DNA of 16,540 nucleotides, from assembly GCA_025451145.1 (NCBI GenBank), contig JANWKX010000175.1, forward strand, positions 1 through 16,540, in the 5' to 3' direction. This document shows positions 6,496 through 14,135 of the stretch, piece after piece. Made by a program: the position numbers and the translations under genes. The notes beneath the pieces were generated by a model, which was not told where the DNA came from, made no database searches, and saw nothing but the letters and a program-made list of their open reading frames with translations. The stretch is from Vampirovibrionales bacterium (lineage in GTDB: Bacteria > Cyanobacteriota > Vampirovibrionia > Vampirovibrionales > JAGQHJ01). Numbering within the stretch: the first letter of the stretch is position 1; each line of letters opens with the position of its first letter.

Positions 6496-7806
6496 TTGCA
6501 AACTCGGGATAAATTAGTCATCCATGGGGCATCCCCCCTCAATGGAACTGTTGGCGTATCTGGTGCTAAAAACTCAGTATTAAAGCTTATGGGGGCTGCT
6601 ATCTTAACGGATGCACCTATAGAACTGAGAAATGTCCCTCAATTGGCTGACGTCAAAGTCATGACGGAAGTTCTAAGGCATCTTGGCGCGAAAGTCACCC
6701 AGCAAGATGACGTCATGGTGATTGAGTCTAAAGAGATTAACCGCACCGAGGCTTCTTACGAATTGGTCAGCAAGATGCGGGCCAGTTTTATTGTATTAGG
6801 GGCCCTTTTGGGTCGCTATCATGAAGCACGGGTCTCTTTGCCGGGCGGATGCTCCATCGGCAAACGGGGTGTCGATCTGCATATTAAAGGTTTACAGGCC
6901 CTAGGTGCCGATATTCAGATTAATCAAGGTTATGTGGAAGCAACAGCCCCTCGCTTAGAAGGCCGTGATATCCTGTTGGATACCCCCAGTGTGGGTGCGA
7001 CGGAAAACATTATGCTGGCAGCCGTCTTGGCTGAAGGCGTGACCGTTATCTCCAATGCGGCCCAAGAGCCCGAAATTGTGGACTTGGCCAACTTCCTGAA
7101 TGCCATCGGCGCCGATATTTCAGGTGCAGGCTCAACGGAAATTATCATTAACGGGGTTCGTAAGGAGGACCTTCACGGAACCTCCTACACCATCATGCCT
7201 GATCGGATTGAAGCAGCAACGTTCATGATAGCCGCTGCCGGAACCCGCGGAAATGTTCTCCTGGATAATATTATTCCGGGACACTTGAACTCCGTGATTC
7301 GTAAACTGGAAGACGTGGGAGCCGAAATTGTTCTGGAAGCGCCGAACGCTATTCGAGTCATTGGTAAAGAACAATACGAAGCCCAGAATCTTGTAACTCA
7401 GCCGTATCCAGGTTTTCCGACTGATGTTCAGGCCCCTTTTATGGCCCTATTATCCATTGCCGATGGCGTGAGCATTGTCACAGAAACCCTCTATGAGAAT
7501 CGATTTAAGCAAATTGGTGAATTAAACCGAATGGGCGCTAAAATTCACCAGGAAGGCGACATTGCCGTTGTGACAGGAGTTCCTGCATTGATGGGCGCTC
7601 AAGTTAAATGCAGCGACCTTAGAGCTGGCGCCGCATTGATCATTGCTGGCTTACAGGCCGAAGGCGTTACTGAAATTTCCGAGCTTCAACATATTGATCG
7701 TGGCTATGAGTGCATTGTGGAAAAGCTGACGCAACTTGGCGCCAGCATTGAACGGGTGACAATTGATGAAGAGCCCGCTGCTCAAGAAGCCCTTCCTGTT
7801 AATTAA
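6496..7806 (+). CDS. murA: UDP-N-acetylglucosamine 1-carboxyvinyltransferase
   Basis: The first committed enzyme of peptidoglycan precursor synthesis: it transfers enolpyruvate from PEP to the 3-OH of UDP-GlcNAc in the cytoplasm. It is 436 aa, slightly longer than the usual 417-420, owing to a short acidic C-terminal tail. It keeps K25 and N26 in SGAKNSVLK, the catalytic loop PGGCSIGKRG with C119 (so the fosfomycin-target Cys is present, not Asp), D310 in FPTDVQAPFMAL (catalytic base) and R376 in DLRAGAALIIAGL. The start is TTG with a strong Shine-Dalgarno. It appears to head an operon with the two small genes that follow (gaps of 27 and 20 bases to the chosen starts). Confidence 0.98.
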   Translation: MQTRDKLVIHGASPLNGTVGVSGAKNSVLKLMGAAILTDAPIELRNVPQLADVKVMTEVLRHLGAKVTQQDDVMVIESKEINRTEASYELVSKMRASFIVLGALLGRYHEARVSLPGGCSIGKRGVDLHIKGLQALGADIQINQGYVEATAPRLEGRDILLDTPSVGATENIMLAAVLAEGVTVISNAAQEPEIVDLANFLNAIGADISGAGSTEIIINGVRKEDLHGTSYTIMPDRIEAATFMIAAAGTRGNVLLDNIIPGHLNSVIRKLEDVGAEIVLEAPNAIRVIGKEQYEAQNLVTQPYPGFPTDVQAPFMALLSIADGVSIVTETLYENRFKQIGELNRMGAKIHQEGDIAVVTGVPALMGAQVKCSDLRAGAALIIAGLQAEGVTEISELQHIDRGYECIVEKLTQLGASIERVTIDEEPAAQEALPVN

Positions 7807-7833
7807 GCTTCAATAGGAATGGATGGAGTCCTT

Positions 7834-8211
7834 ATGACCACAGAACAGGAACAATCGGATTACAAGCGTTGGTATGACTATGACCCCATGCTCATGGAGG
7901 TCCTGGAAACCTTACGATCCTTTAAGGACGAACTAAGAACCCAATCCCAGGTTTTCCTGGATAAAATCTCTGCCGAAGTCGGGGCTGAAACGGTTGATCG
8001 GTATTATGATAAAGTCCGTCAGGATCTTGGGGATAAATTTGGAAGACGCTGGTATGACCATGATCCGGTTGTTTCAAAAGCGGTAGAACTGCTACGGGTT
8101 GTCCCTCCTGAAGCCCAGCGTAAAGCCGCAGAATCCTTTATGAAGGGCTTAAGAGAACAAGGCCTTTTAATGCAAACCGGCCCGGATGCTTCCGCTCAGC
8201 AGCAAGCTTAA
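7834..8211 (+). CDS. Small WYDxDP-repeat protein of unknown function
   Basis: I cannot name this 125-aa acidic, helical protein. It contains an obvious internal duplication. Residues 12-28 (RWYDYDP then VLETLR) and 72-88 (RWYDHDP then AVELLR) align with an offset of exactly 60 residues. Each is followed by a charged helix ending in a hydrophobic (F/L) patch. There are no membrane segments, signal peptide or cysteines. The start at 7834 has GGAG five bases upstream; an in-frame ATG at 7819 overlaps its own AGGA and is less likely. It follows murA by 27 bases and precedes the DUF309 gene by 20, so co-transcription is likely. This suggests, without proving, an envelope or growth-linked role. Confidence 0.82.
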   Translation: MTTEQEQSDYKRWYDYDPMLMEVLETLRSFKDELRTQSQVFLDKISAEVGAETVDRYYDKVRQDLGDKFGRRWYDHDPVVSKAVELLRVVPPEAQRKAAESFMKGLREQGLLMQTGPDASAQQQA

Positions 8212-8231
8212 ATCAGGAGCAATTTACTGAG

Positions 8232-8627
8232 ATGGGGCAGCCCTCTGACGGAATTCTCCCTTTGCCCTTACAAAAAGCCAGTGAGCAGTTTAATGCCCAT
8301 GAATTTTGGGAATGCCACGAAACGCTAGAGCCTTTGTGGTTAAAGGCCTCCGGGCCGGAAAGGCCGTTTTTTCAGGGCATTATTCAGGTTGCTGCTGGGT
8401 TTGTACACGTTACAAATTGCAATTATACCGGGGCCATTAGTCTTTTAAACCAAGGACTTGAGAAACTCATGGCGATTCAGAACATTCCATTGTTTCAGAG
8501 CTGGATTCATCTGAGCGCCTTTATTGAAGATGTTCTTCAAGCCAAGGCTGAAATTGAACGATTGGGACCTGAACGACTGGAACGCTTTTGTCCGGGTCAT
8601 TTCCCCGAACTCACATTGAACGACTAG
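8232..8627 (+). CDS. DUF309 domain protein
   Basis: A 131-aa all-helical protein with the DUF309 signature: FNAHEFWECHETLEPLW (about residues 20-36), then a Gly/Arg-containing turn and FFQGIIQVAAGFVH (about 46-59). The conserved E/H residues of FWExHExLE could bind a metal, but no activity is established for the family that I know of. Small DUF309 proteins occur in Cyanobacteria, Firmicutes and archaea. The ATG at 8232 follows AGGAG by 12 bases. It is the last gene of the murA group, and its stop is 15 bases from the convergent recR stop. The gap holds only the palindrome CCTTATAAGG (8628-8637), with no T tract. Confidence 0.9.
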   Translation: MGQPSDGILPLPLQKASEQFNAHEFWECHETLEPLWLKASGPERPFFQGIIQVAAGFVHVTNCNYTGAISLLNQGLEKLMAIQNIPLFQSWIHLSAFIEDVLQAKAEIERLGPERLERFCPGHFPELTLND

Positions 8628-8642
8628 CCTTATAAGGACAAA

Positions 8643-9242
8643 CTAAACTGGGATACGCCCCGTCATCGCGCGGGTTAAGGTTAAGGCATCGGCGTATTCA
8701 ATATCACCGCCAACAGGAAGCCCAAAGGCAATACGGGTGATTTTCATATTGATTGGTTTTAAAAGCCGCGACACATACAGACTTGTGGTATCGCCCTCAA
8801 CGGAAGGCGGTAACGCTAGGATGACTTCCGAAATTTCTGGCATCGTGGACAATCGGTGGGTCAGATCTTGGAGATGCAAATCCTGAGGGCCAACACCTTC
8901 TAAGGGTGAAATCAGACCTCCCAAAACGTGATAAAGACCCTTAAACTCCCCCGTTTTCTCCAAAGCAAAGAGGTCTCGGGCTTCCGCTACCACACAAATG
9001 AGGCTCTTGTCTCGATGTGGATTGGTACACAGCTCACAAGGATTTTCGCATGAGATATTAAAACAGGTTGAACATTGCCCAATCAGGGCTTTGGCTTCAA
9101 TCAGCGCTTGGGAAAACCCATGAACATCCGCCTCAGATGACTTTAGAACATGAAATGCCAAACGTTGAGCTGTTTTTGGCCCAATGCCGGGTAATTTCTG
9201 GAACTCATCAATGAGCCGAGCCAGTGGTTTGGTGTATAACAT
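8643..9242 (-). CDS. recR: Recombination mediator protein RecR
   Basis: RecR works with RecO and RecF to load RecA on SSB-coated single-stranded gaps. It is 199 aa, standard length. The order is typical: a helix-hairpin-helix at about 15-30 (LPGIGPKTAQRLAF), a C4 zinc finger C57-x2-C60...C69-x2-C72 with an extra Cys at 65, a Toprim domain from about 81 (LICVVAEARDLFALEKTG) with acidic E87, and a C-terminal GLPVGGDIEYAD motif. It lies 63 bases downstream of ybaB on the same strand, the widespread ybaB-recR pairing. The ATG at 9242 has only a weak GGGG upstream, so translation may depend on the upstream message. Confidence 0.98.
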   Translation of the reverse strand: MLYTKPLARLIDEFQKLPGIGPKTAQRLAFHVLKSSEADVHGFSQALIEAKALIGQCSTCFNISCENPCELCTNPHRDKSLICVVAEARDLFALEKTGEFKGLYHVLGGLISPLEGVGPQDLHLQDLTHRLSTMPEISEVILALPPSVEGDTTSLYVSRLLKPINMKITRIAFGLPVGGDIEYADALTLTRAMTGRIPV

Positions 9243-9305
9243 GACGTCGATGCCCCGTTTCAGGTGATTCCTTATCTCTTCCCAATGAAAATACCGGTAT
9301 TCTCC

Positions 9306-9617
9306 CTAGAAAGGAAGTCCTGGCATCTTTAAACCTTGTGTAATGCTGGACATTTTGCTTTGTGCCAGCTCATTGGCTTTCTTTTGGGCGTCCTGGATAG
9401 CCATCAGGACTAGATCTTCCAAGCTCTCAGCGTCTTCAAGGGCATCCGGAGAAATTTTAATCGCTTTGACTTCACCTTTCCCATCACAGGTCACGGTGAC
9501 GGCACCACCCCCAACGCTTCCGCTAACCTCAATTGTTTCCAGCTCATCTTGAACAGAGTTCATCTGTTCTTGCATCTTCTGAGCCTGTTTCATCATTTTG
9601 TTAATATCAAATTGCAT
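9306..9617 (-). CDS. ybaB: YbaB/EbfC family nucleoid-associated protein
   Basis: A small dimeric DNA-binding nucleoid protein, 103 aa as usual. It has an N-terminal helix rich in Met/Gln (MMKQAQKMQEQM), a central beta sheet with the family signature GGGAVTVTCDGKGEVKAIKI (about 37-56) and a C-terminal helix DLVLMAIQDAQKKANE. An AGAGGA Shine-Dalgarno (9635-9630) lies 12 bases from the ATG. It is the first gene of a ybaB-recR unit with a strong promoter of its own, although no terminator separates it from topA upstream, so read-through from topA is possible. Confidence 0.97.
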   Translation of the reverse strand: MQFDINKMMKQAQKMQEQMNSVQDELETIEVSGSVGGGAVTVTCDGKGEVKAIKISPDALEDAESLEDLVLMAIQDAQKKANELAQSKMSSITQGLKMPGLPF

Positions 9618-9662
9618 CGGCCGAGCCCATCCTCTTTTTGAATAATACTAACGATTGTCATG

Positions 9663-9691
9663 ATTATAATCCCAGCAATACCCAATGTCTA
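9663..9691 (-). promoter_or_regulatory. Promoter of ybaB-recR
   Basis: On the minus strand, TAGACA (9691-9686) and TATAAT (9668-9663) are separated by 17 bases: 5/6 and 6/6 matches to sigma-70 boxes. It lies 46 bases upstream of the ybaB ATG. Confidence 0.75.
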
Positions 9692-9714
9692 AAGTCAATT
9701 CTTGTCTAAAGACA
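9686..9714. repeat. Direct repeat over the ybaB-recR -35 box
   Basis: TGTCTAAAG (plus-strand reading) occurs at 9686-9694 and again at 9703-9711, a 17-base period. The first copy overlaps the -35. The second extends into the near-palindrome TGTCTAAAGACA (9703-9714). This is a candidate operator. Confidence 0.5.
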
Positions 9715-9750
9715 CGCTTAATAAAATCGCTTTAACGACGGATTAGGGCT

Positions 9751-12084
9751 CTATACCGAGGCCGGGGTGCTCTCAATTTCTCGAATGTACTTGCACTCCT
9801 TGGATGAGCAGGCTTCAAAATTGCCTTTTTTCAGATTCTTCTCAACCAGGAGGCTCTCACAATCCGGGCATTTTCCGCCTGTAGGTTTGTTCCACAGGGC
9901 AAAAACGCATTCCGGGTAGCCTGGGCAGCCATAGAAAATTTTGCCGTAACGAGATTTCCGTTGGACCAGCTCATGTTTATTGCATTTGGGACAATTCACA
10001 CCGGTCTTGATAACGATTTTCCGTGTGGCTTTGCAACTTTCATTGGGGCAGGCCAGATATTCACCAAATCGGCCATATTTGATATTCATCTGGGTGCCGC
10101 AAGCTTCGCAAACCTCCTCAGAAGGCCGAGTTTCAGGAGCGACTTTCTGATCTTTGGTTAACGGCTTGGTGGATTTACACTCCGGATATCCCGTACAGCC
10201 CAGGAATTGGCTTCCCCAGCGGCTAGTCTTAAGCTGCATGGGCAGACCGCATTCAGAACAGTTTTCACCTTCAAACAGAATGGTGACTTTATCCATTTCT
10301 TTTTCGGCTTTTTCAAGCTCTTCCTTGAAGGGGAAATAAAACTCACCCACAACGCTTTGCCATACAGAACCGGATTCTTCAATCAAATCCAACTTGCTTT
10401 CCAAATCAGCCGTGAATTGAAAGTCGACAATGTCGGCAAAATGCTCCACCAGAAGCTTGTTAACTGCCTTTCCGAGCTCTGTTGGAATCAGTACTTTCTC
10501 TTGTTTCAGTACATAGCCTCGGTCCTGAACAGTACTGATGGTCGGCGCATAAGTCGAAGGACGTCCAATTCCCAATTCTTCCAGGGTTTTAACCAGGCTG
10601 GCTTCGGTAAATCTTGGCGGCGGCTCCGTAAAGTGCTGTTTCGGCTCAACCTTTTTGAGGACCATTAAATCGCCCTTGTTTAAATCCGGCAGCGAAGCGC
10701 CCTCTTCCTCGGCGTCATCCTCTTCAGTTCGGTAAATGATCATGTAGCCTGGAAACATGATTTTGCTATGGCTGGCCCGGAGCGTGAGATTCTCCGCCTG
10801 GATATCGATGGTCTTGGTTTTCACCTGGGCCGATTCCATTTGGCTGGCAATAAACCGATCCCAAATCAGACGGTAGACTTTTAACTGTTCCGACGTCAGG
10901 TTTTTTTCCAGAGATTCAGGGGTTCGGTAAATGGAGGTCGGTCGAATGGCTTCGTGAGCCCCTTGAACATTTTTCCCTTTTTTCTCGTAAGTCCTGGGTG
11001 TCTCAGGATAGTATCCCTTGCCAAAACGTTCAACTATATAAGTTTTAGCTTCTTCCTGAGCCTCTTCAGCAATCCGGGTGCTATCGGTACGCATATAGGT
11101 GATTAACCCTTCGTGCCCTTCAGCGGTTTCTAAGCCTTCATAGAGCTTTTGGGCAATCTGCATGGTCTTTTTCACAGGATATCCAAAGCGGTTGCTGGCT
11201 TCTCGCTGTAACGTACTGGTAATAAAGGGCGCCACCGGGTTTCGTTTACTGGTTCGCTCATTCACCGCAGAAATTTGGGGTGTCGCTTTTTCCAAGGCCG
11301 CAACGATTTTGGCGGATTCTTCTTCATTGGGGAGTCTGAATTTCTCGCCATTAATCTTGAACAAATCGGCCTTTAAAAGGCCTTCAGGTCCTTTTTGAGC
11401 TTTAAAATCGCAATGAATGGTCCAGTACTCTTCTGGAATAAACTGTTGAACTTCTTCCTCGCGTTCGCAAATGATCCGGACAGCCACGCTTTGAACCCGG
11501 CCTGCCGAAAGCCCTTTGTTGACTTTTTTCCAGAGTAACGGGCTCAGTTTATAGCCAACAAGGCGATCCAGAACCCGACGGGCCTGTTGGGCATCGACGC
11601 GATGATAATCAATCTCCCGAGGATGTTTAATAGCTTCTTGAATAGCGCTCTTGGTAATTTCATGAAACTCAATCCGCTTAATTTCCTTGTTGCACCCTTG
11701 AAGCAGTTGGGCAATATGCCACGCAATGGCCTCTCCTTCCCGGTCAGGGTCAGCTGCCAGGTAGATGACTTTGGCCTTGGCCGCTGCGGTTTGTAAATCT
11801 TCGGCCACATCGGCCTTGTCTTCCATGATTTCGTAGACCGGGGCAAAGTTATCCTCAATGGTGACGCCCAGCTTTTTCTTCGGGAGGTCTCGGATATGAC
11901 CGACACTGGCCTTGACCTGAAAACTGGAACCCAAAATCTTCCGGATGGTATTTGCCTTTGCCGGAGACTCTACAATAACCAGATTGACACCGCGCCCTTT
12001 GGATTCCTGTTCACCGGATTCTTCCATTGCAGCAGTGCTTTTTTTGGTTTTTGCCTTTGCAGTTGATTTTGTTGATTTAGCCAT
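9751..12084 (-). CDS. topA: DNA topoisomerase I (type IA)
   Basis: It relaxes negatively supercoiled DNA by a single-strand passage mechanism. It is 777 aa from the ATG at 12084. A Lys/Ala/Thr/Ser-rich basic N-terminal tail of about 30 residues precedes the Toprim domain: VIVESPAKANTI with E39, and LAADPDREGEAIAWH with D112 and D114. The active-site Tyr is Y330 in GLITYMRTDSTR. Four C4 zinc-ribbon modules follow, at about 609-636, 659-684, 698-726 and 739-764; E. coli TopA has three. A TTG in frame at 12123 would add 13 residues but has no Shine-Dalgarno; the ATG also lacks a strong one, yet gives a natural MAKS start. No terminator follows the stop before ybaB. Confidence 0.97.
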   Translation of the reverse strand: MAKSTKSTAKAKTKKSTAAMEESGEQESKGRGVNLVIVESPAKANTIRKILGSSFQVKASVGHIRDLPKKKLGVTIEDNFAPVYEIMEDKADVAEDLQTAAAKAKVIYLAADPDREGEAIAWHIAQLLQGCNKEIKRIEFHEITKSAIQEAIKHPREIDYHRVDAQQARRVLDRLVGYKLSPLLWKKVNKGLSAGRVQSVAVRIICEREEEVQQFIPEEYWTIHCDFKAQKGPEGLLKADLFKINGEKFRLPNEEESAKIVAALEKATPQISAVNERTSKRNPVAPFITSTLQREASNRFGYPVKKTMQIAQKLYEGLETAEGHEGLITYMRTDSTRIAEEAQEEAKTYIVERFGKGYYPETPRTYEKKGKNVQGAHEAIRPTSIYRTPESLEKNLTSEQLKVYRLIWDRFIASQMESAQVKTKTIDIQAENLTLRASHSKIMFPGYMIIYRTEEDDAEEEGASLPDLNKGDLMVLKKVEPKQHFTEPPPRFTEASLVKTLEELGIGRPSTYAPTISTVQDRGYVLKQEKVLIPTELGKAVNKLLVEHFADIVDFQFTADLESKLDLIEESGSVWQSVVGEFYFPFKEELEKAEKEMDKVTILFEGENCSECGLPMQLKTSRWGSQFLGCTGYPECKSTKPLTKDQKVAPETRPSEEVCEACGTQMNIKYGRFGEYLACPNESCKATRKIVIKTGVNCPKCNKHELVQRKSRYGKIFYGCPGYPECVFALWNKPTGGKCPDCESLLVEKNLKKGNFEACSSKECKYIREIESTPASV

Positions 12085-12131
12085 ATGCAAATTATTATTG
12101 AGGGACGTTTGAAAAAAATTCAAGATTTATT

Positions 12132-12156
12132 TTAATCACTCACCCCATTATCTCCT
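12132..12156 (-). promoter_or_regulatory. Possible three-codon leader ORF upstream of topA
   Basis: In the topA leader (minus strand) AGGAG (12156-12152) is followed after 8 bases by GTG AGT GAT TAA (12143-12132). It is the best Shine-Dalgarno in the leader, but it is out of frame with topA. It could be chance or a minimal upstream ORF. Confidence 0.25.
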
Positions 12157-12165
12157 GAAATTTGG

Positions 12166-12194
12166 GTGACAGCGTCATATTTATGGAATATTAT
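12166..12194 (+). promoter_or_regulatory. Promoter of the 84-aa gene
   Basis: GTGACA (12166-12171), a 17-base spacer and TATTAT (12189-12194). Its -10 is superimposed on the -10 of the opposing topA promoter. Confidence 0.5.
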
Positions 12195-12215
12195 GCTAAA
12201 CGCGAATTTTGTCAA
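12188..12215 (-). promoter_or_regulatory. topA promoter
   Basis: On the minus strand, TTGACA (12215-12210), a 16-base spacer and TAATAT (12193-12188). The perfect -35 and the short, twist-sensitive 16-base spacer fit a topoisomerase promoter. The predicted leader is about 95 bases. Confidence 0.65.
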
Positions 12216-12232
12216 TATTGAGGCACCGGTTT

Positions 12233-12487
12233 ATGGACTTGGAATCGCCAGATTGGGAGAGATGGGAGAGTGAATTTATGGCCCTTTCCGAACAGGCTGA
12301 AAAGGTGGGAATGACACCAGAGGTTAAGGGCTCAAAGCATTATTTATGCCTGGTTGGGGATAATGGTCTAACGCCGGAAGAAGAATTTGAGGAATTGGAA
12401 ACCATGCGGGCTTTATTGCCCAAACTGAAAAAAATTGAAATTGAAACAGGCTTTTGGCAGGATACCATCTTGTTTATCCCGTCCTAA
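12233..12487 (+). CDS. Uncharacterised acidic 84-aa protein
   Basis: I do not recognise this protein. It is small and acidic, Trp- and Glu-rich at the N-terminus (DWERWESEF). A basic/aromatic strand follows (KGSKHYLCLVGDNG, about 33-46), then a charged helix (PEEEFEELETMRALLPKLKK, about 48-67) and a final strand (TILFIPS). This reads as one compact alpha/beta fold with no membrane segment. The ATG at 12233 has GAGG nine bases upstream. An upstream in-frame TTG at 12209 lies inside the opposing topA -35 and has no Shine-Dalgarno. It shares its control region with topA. Confidence 0.7.
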   Translation: MDLESPDWERWESEFMALSEQAEKVGMTPEVKGSKHYLCLVGDNGLTPEEEFEELETMRALLPKLKKIEIETGFWQDTILFIPS

Positions 12488-12570
12488 ATCTTCTCTGTGT
12501 GGCTAGATGACATTCTTTAAATAAATTTATTGAATAGAAAGTACCTTTTATAGAGATATTGAGGTGATTG

Positions 12571-12576
12571 AAGAGG
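12571..12576 (+). promoter_or_regulatory. Shine-Dalgarno that sets the DUF2203 gene start
   Basis: AAGAGG precedes GTG at 12585 by 8 bases. An upstream in-frame GTG at 12564 has no separate ribosome-binding site. Confidence 0.6.
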
Positions 12577-12584
12577 TTGTTTCC

Positions 12585-13025
12585 GTGTTACAACAGTTAT
12601 TTGACAAGTATTTTTCGCTTGAAGAGGCTGTTTCCTTGATCCCAAAGATGCAATCCATGTATGAGCAAGGCCAGCAAGAAATGAACCGCCTTAGGGATGA
12701 CATGATCCTCTATAAGCGGATGCTTCAAATCCAGGAAGACGAAAACCCAAGTCTTGAATCCTCGACAGCGCGAATCGTGACGGAGATCTTGCGCCAAAAG
12801 CGCCAAGCCTATGAAGATTGTTACCATCGATGGGTGAATCAGGTCAACGATTTAGGGGTTCAAGTCAAGGATTTTCAAAGAGGCCTGTTTGATTTTCCGT
12901 ATCAGGCGAAGGATGGTAGCGAATTTTTCTTATGCTGGCAGTACGGAGAAGCCGGGCTGTTTTACTTTCATGATGTCTACGAAGGTTTTTTGGGCCGAAA
13001 GCCCATTACCTTACTGCCACAATAA
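12585..13025 (+). CDS. DUF2203 family protein
   Basis: A 146-aa protein with the DUF2203 layout. The N-terminal signature KYFSLEEAVSLIPKMQ (about 8-23) leads into a long two-helix coiled-coil body (about 24-95). The C-terminal motif, FDFPYQ...DGSEFFLCWQYGE and then FHDVYEGFLGRKPI (about 102-141), is the conserved LCW-GE/GFxGRxP block of the family. Function is unknown to me. The GTG at 12585 puts the signature at the very N-terminus as in relatives; starting at 12564 would add seven residues. It follows the 84-aa gene by 97 bases, which include the AT-rich palindrome AATAAATTTATT (12520-12531). Its stop is 12 bases from that of the convergent ABC gene, with no terminator between. Confidence 0.88.
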   Translation: MLQQLFDKYFSLEEAVSLIPKMQSMYEQGQQEMNRLRDDMILYKRMLQIQEDENPSLESSTARIVTEILRQKRQAYEDCYHRWVNQVNDLGVQVKDFQRGLFDFPYQAKDGSEFFLCWQYGEAGLFYFHDVYEGFLGRKPITLLPQ

Positions 13026-13037
13026 GACTCAACCCAC

Positions 13038-14135
13038 CTATGTGTTTATCAGATTCAAGGTCGTTTGTGGATCAAAATAACTGGCCTTGTCCAACTGAAG
13101 GGATAACGTAATCGGTTGCCCTTCGCTGATTTGAAGATCTGGTGGCAGAGACGCCGCAACAGATTGCCCTTGCAGGTTAAAGTGCACCCATGTTTCATGA
13201 CCCAGGCTTTCAATAATTTCAGGAGTCAGGGTAACCGGTTGTCCTGGAGGGTTCCCCTCCGCATAATGTGGCAGAAAATGCTCCGGTCTGATGCCCACCT
13301 TAATGGACTGACTGGAAGGGATCTGAGCTGATTCAAACGCTTGATAAACTTTGAGGGGAAGCAGCCATTGGCTTCCATCGTTTAAATGCAAAATCCCCGG
13401 CTCGTAGCGGGCATCCAAGAAATACATACTGCCGATAAACGCTCCGACAAACATGTTGGCCGGATGACGGTAGATGGTTGTCGGGGTGCCCACTTGTTGG
13501 ATAGCCCCTTGGTTTAGGATGACAATCCGATCGCCCATGGTCATGGCTTCCACCTGATCGTGGGTGACATAGATGGTTGTGGCGTTTAGGTTACGATGCA
13601 GCTTTTGAATTTCTGTTCGCATTTGAACACGCAGCTTTGCATCCAGGTTTGACAAGGGTTCATCCATTAAAAAAACTTTTGGATCTCTCACAATGGCTCT
13701 TCCCAGAGCAACACGCTGGCGCTGACCTCCAGAAAGCTGTTTGGGCTTCCTATCCAGGAGATGAGCCAAGTCTAGAATTTGAGCCGCCTGAGAAACCCGT
13801 TTTTGGATTTCTGCCTTTGGGACTTTTCGCATTTTGAGCCCAAAGGCCATGTTGTCAAAGACAGACATGTGGGGGTACAAGGCATAACTTTGAAACACCA
13901 TGGCAATATCCCGATCTTTCGGAGAGACCTCATTGACAACTTGCTCTCCAATGCGAATAGTGCCCTCATTGATGGATTCTAACCCGGCAATCAACCTAAG
14001 CACTGTTGATTTTCCACAACCACTGGGGCCAACAAGCACCACAAATTCCCGATCTTCAATTTCCAAGCTAAGATCCCGAATGACTTCCGTCTTATCGTAG
14101 GCTTTATAAAGATGCTCCAGGGTAACTTTTGCCAC
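13038..14135 (-). CDS. ugpC: Sugar ABC importer ATPase, MalK/UgpC type
   Basis: Nucleotide-binding subunit of a carbohydrate (CUT1-type) importer, 365 aa as usual for MalK, MsmK and UgpC. It has Walker A GPSGCGKS (36-43), Q-loop Q82 in MVFQSYALYPHMSV, signature LSGGQRQR (134-141), Walker B VFLMDE (154-159), D-loop SNLD (162-165) and switch H192. The C-terminal regulatory part starts near 236 and includes GIRPEHF. The usual IGSP-MNF segment that opens this domain is shortened to IGSMYFLDA, lacking the Pro. The start is GTG at 14135, with AGAGGA nine bases upstream. No permease or solute-binding gene is adjacent, so it may serve several importers in trans, as MsmK does. Substrate cannot be inferred; the symbol denotes the family only. 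Confidence 0.9.
   Translation of the reverse strand: MAKVTLEHLYKAYDKTEVIRDLSLEIEDREFVVLVGPSGCGKSTVLRLIAGLESINEGTIRIGEQVVNEVSPKDRDIAMVFQSYALYPHMSVFDNMAFGLKMRKVPKAEIQKRVSQAAQILDLAHLLDRKPKQLSGGQRQRVALGRAIVRDPKVFLMDEPLSNLDAKLRVQMRTEIQKLHRNLNATTIYVTHDQVEAMTMGDRIVILNQGAIQQVGTPTTIYRHPANMFVGAFIGSMYFLDARYEPGILHLNDGSQWLLPLKVYQAFESAQIPSSQSIKVGIRPEHFLPHYAEGNPPGQPVTLTPEIIESLGHETWVHFNLQGQSVAASLPPDLQISEGQPITLSLQLDKASYFDPQTTLNLINT

Noticed and set aside
8628..8637. CCTTATAAGG palindrome between DUF309 and recR as a bidirectional terminator
   Set aside because: Too short, no loop and no T tract in either direction.
10207..10668. 153-aa plus-strand ORF inside topA
   Set aside because: Antisense shadow over the conserved C-terminal part of topA; no ribosome site or family signature.
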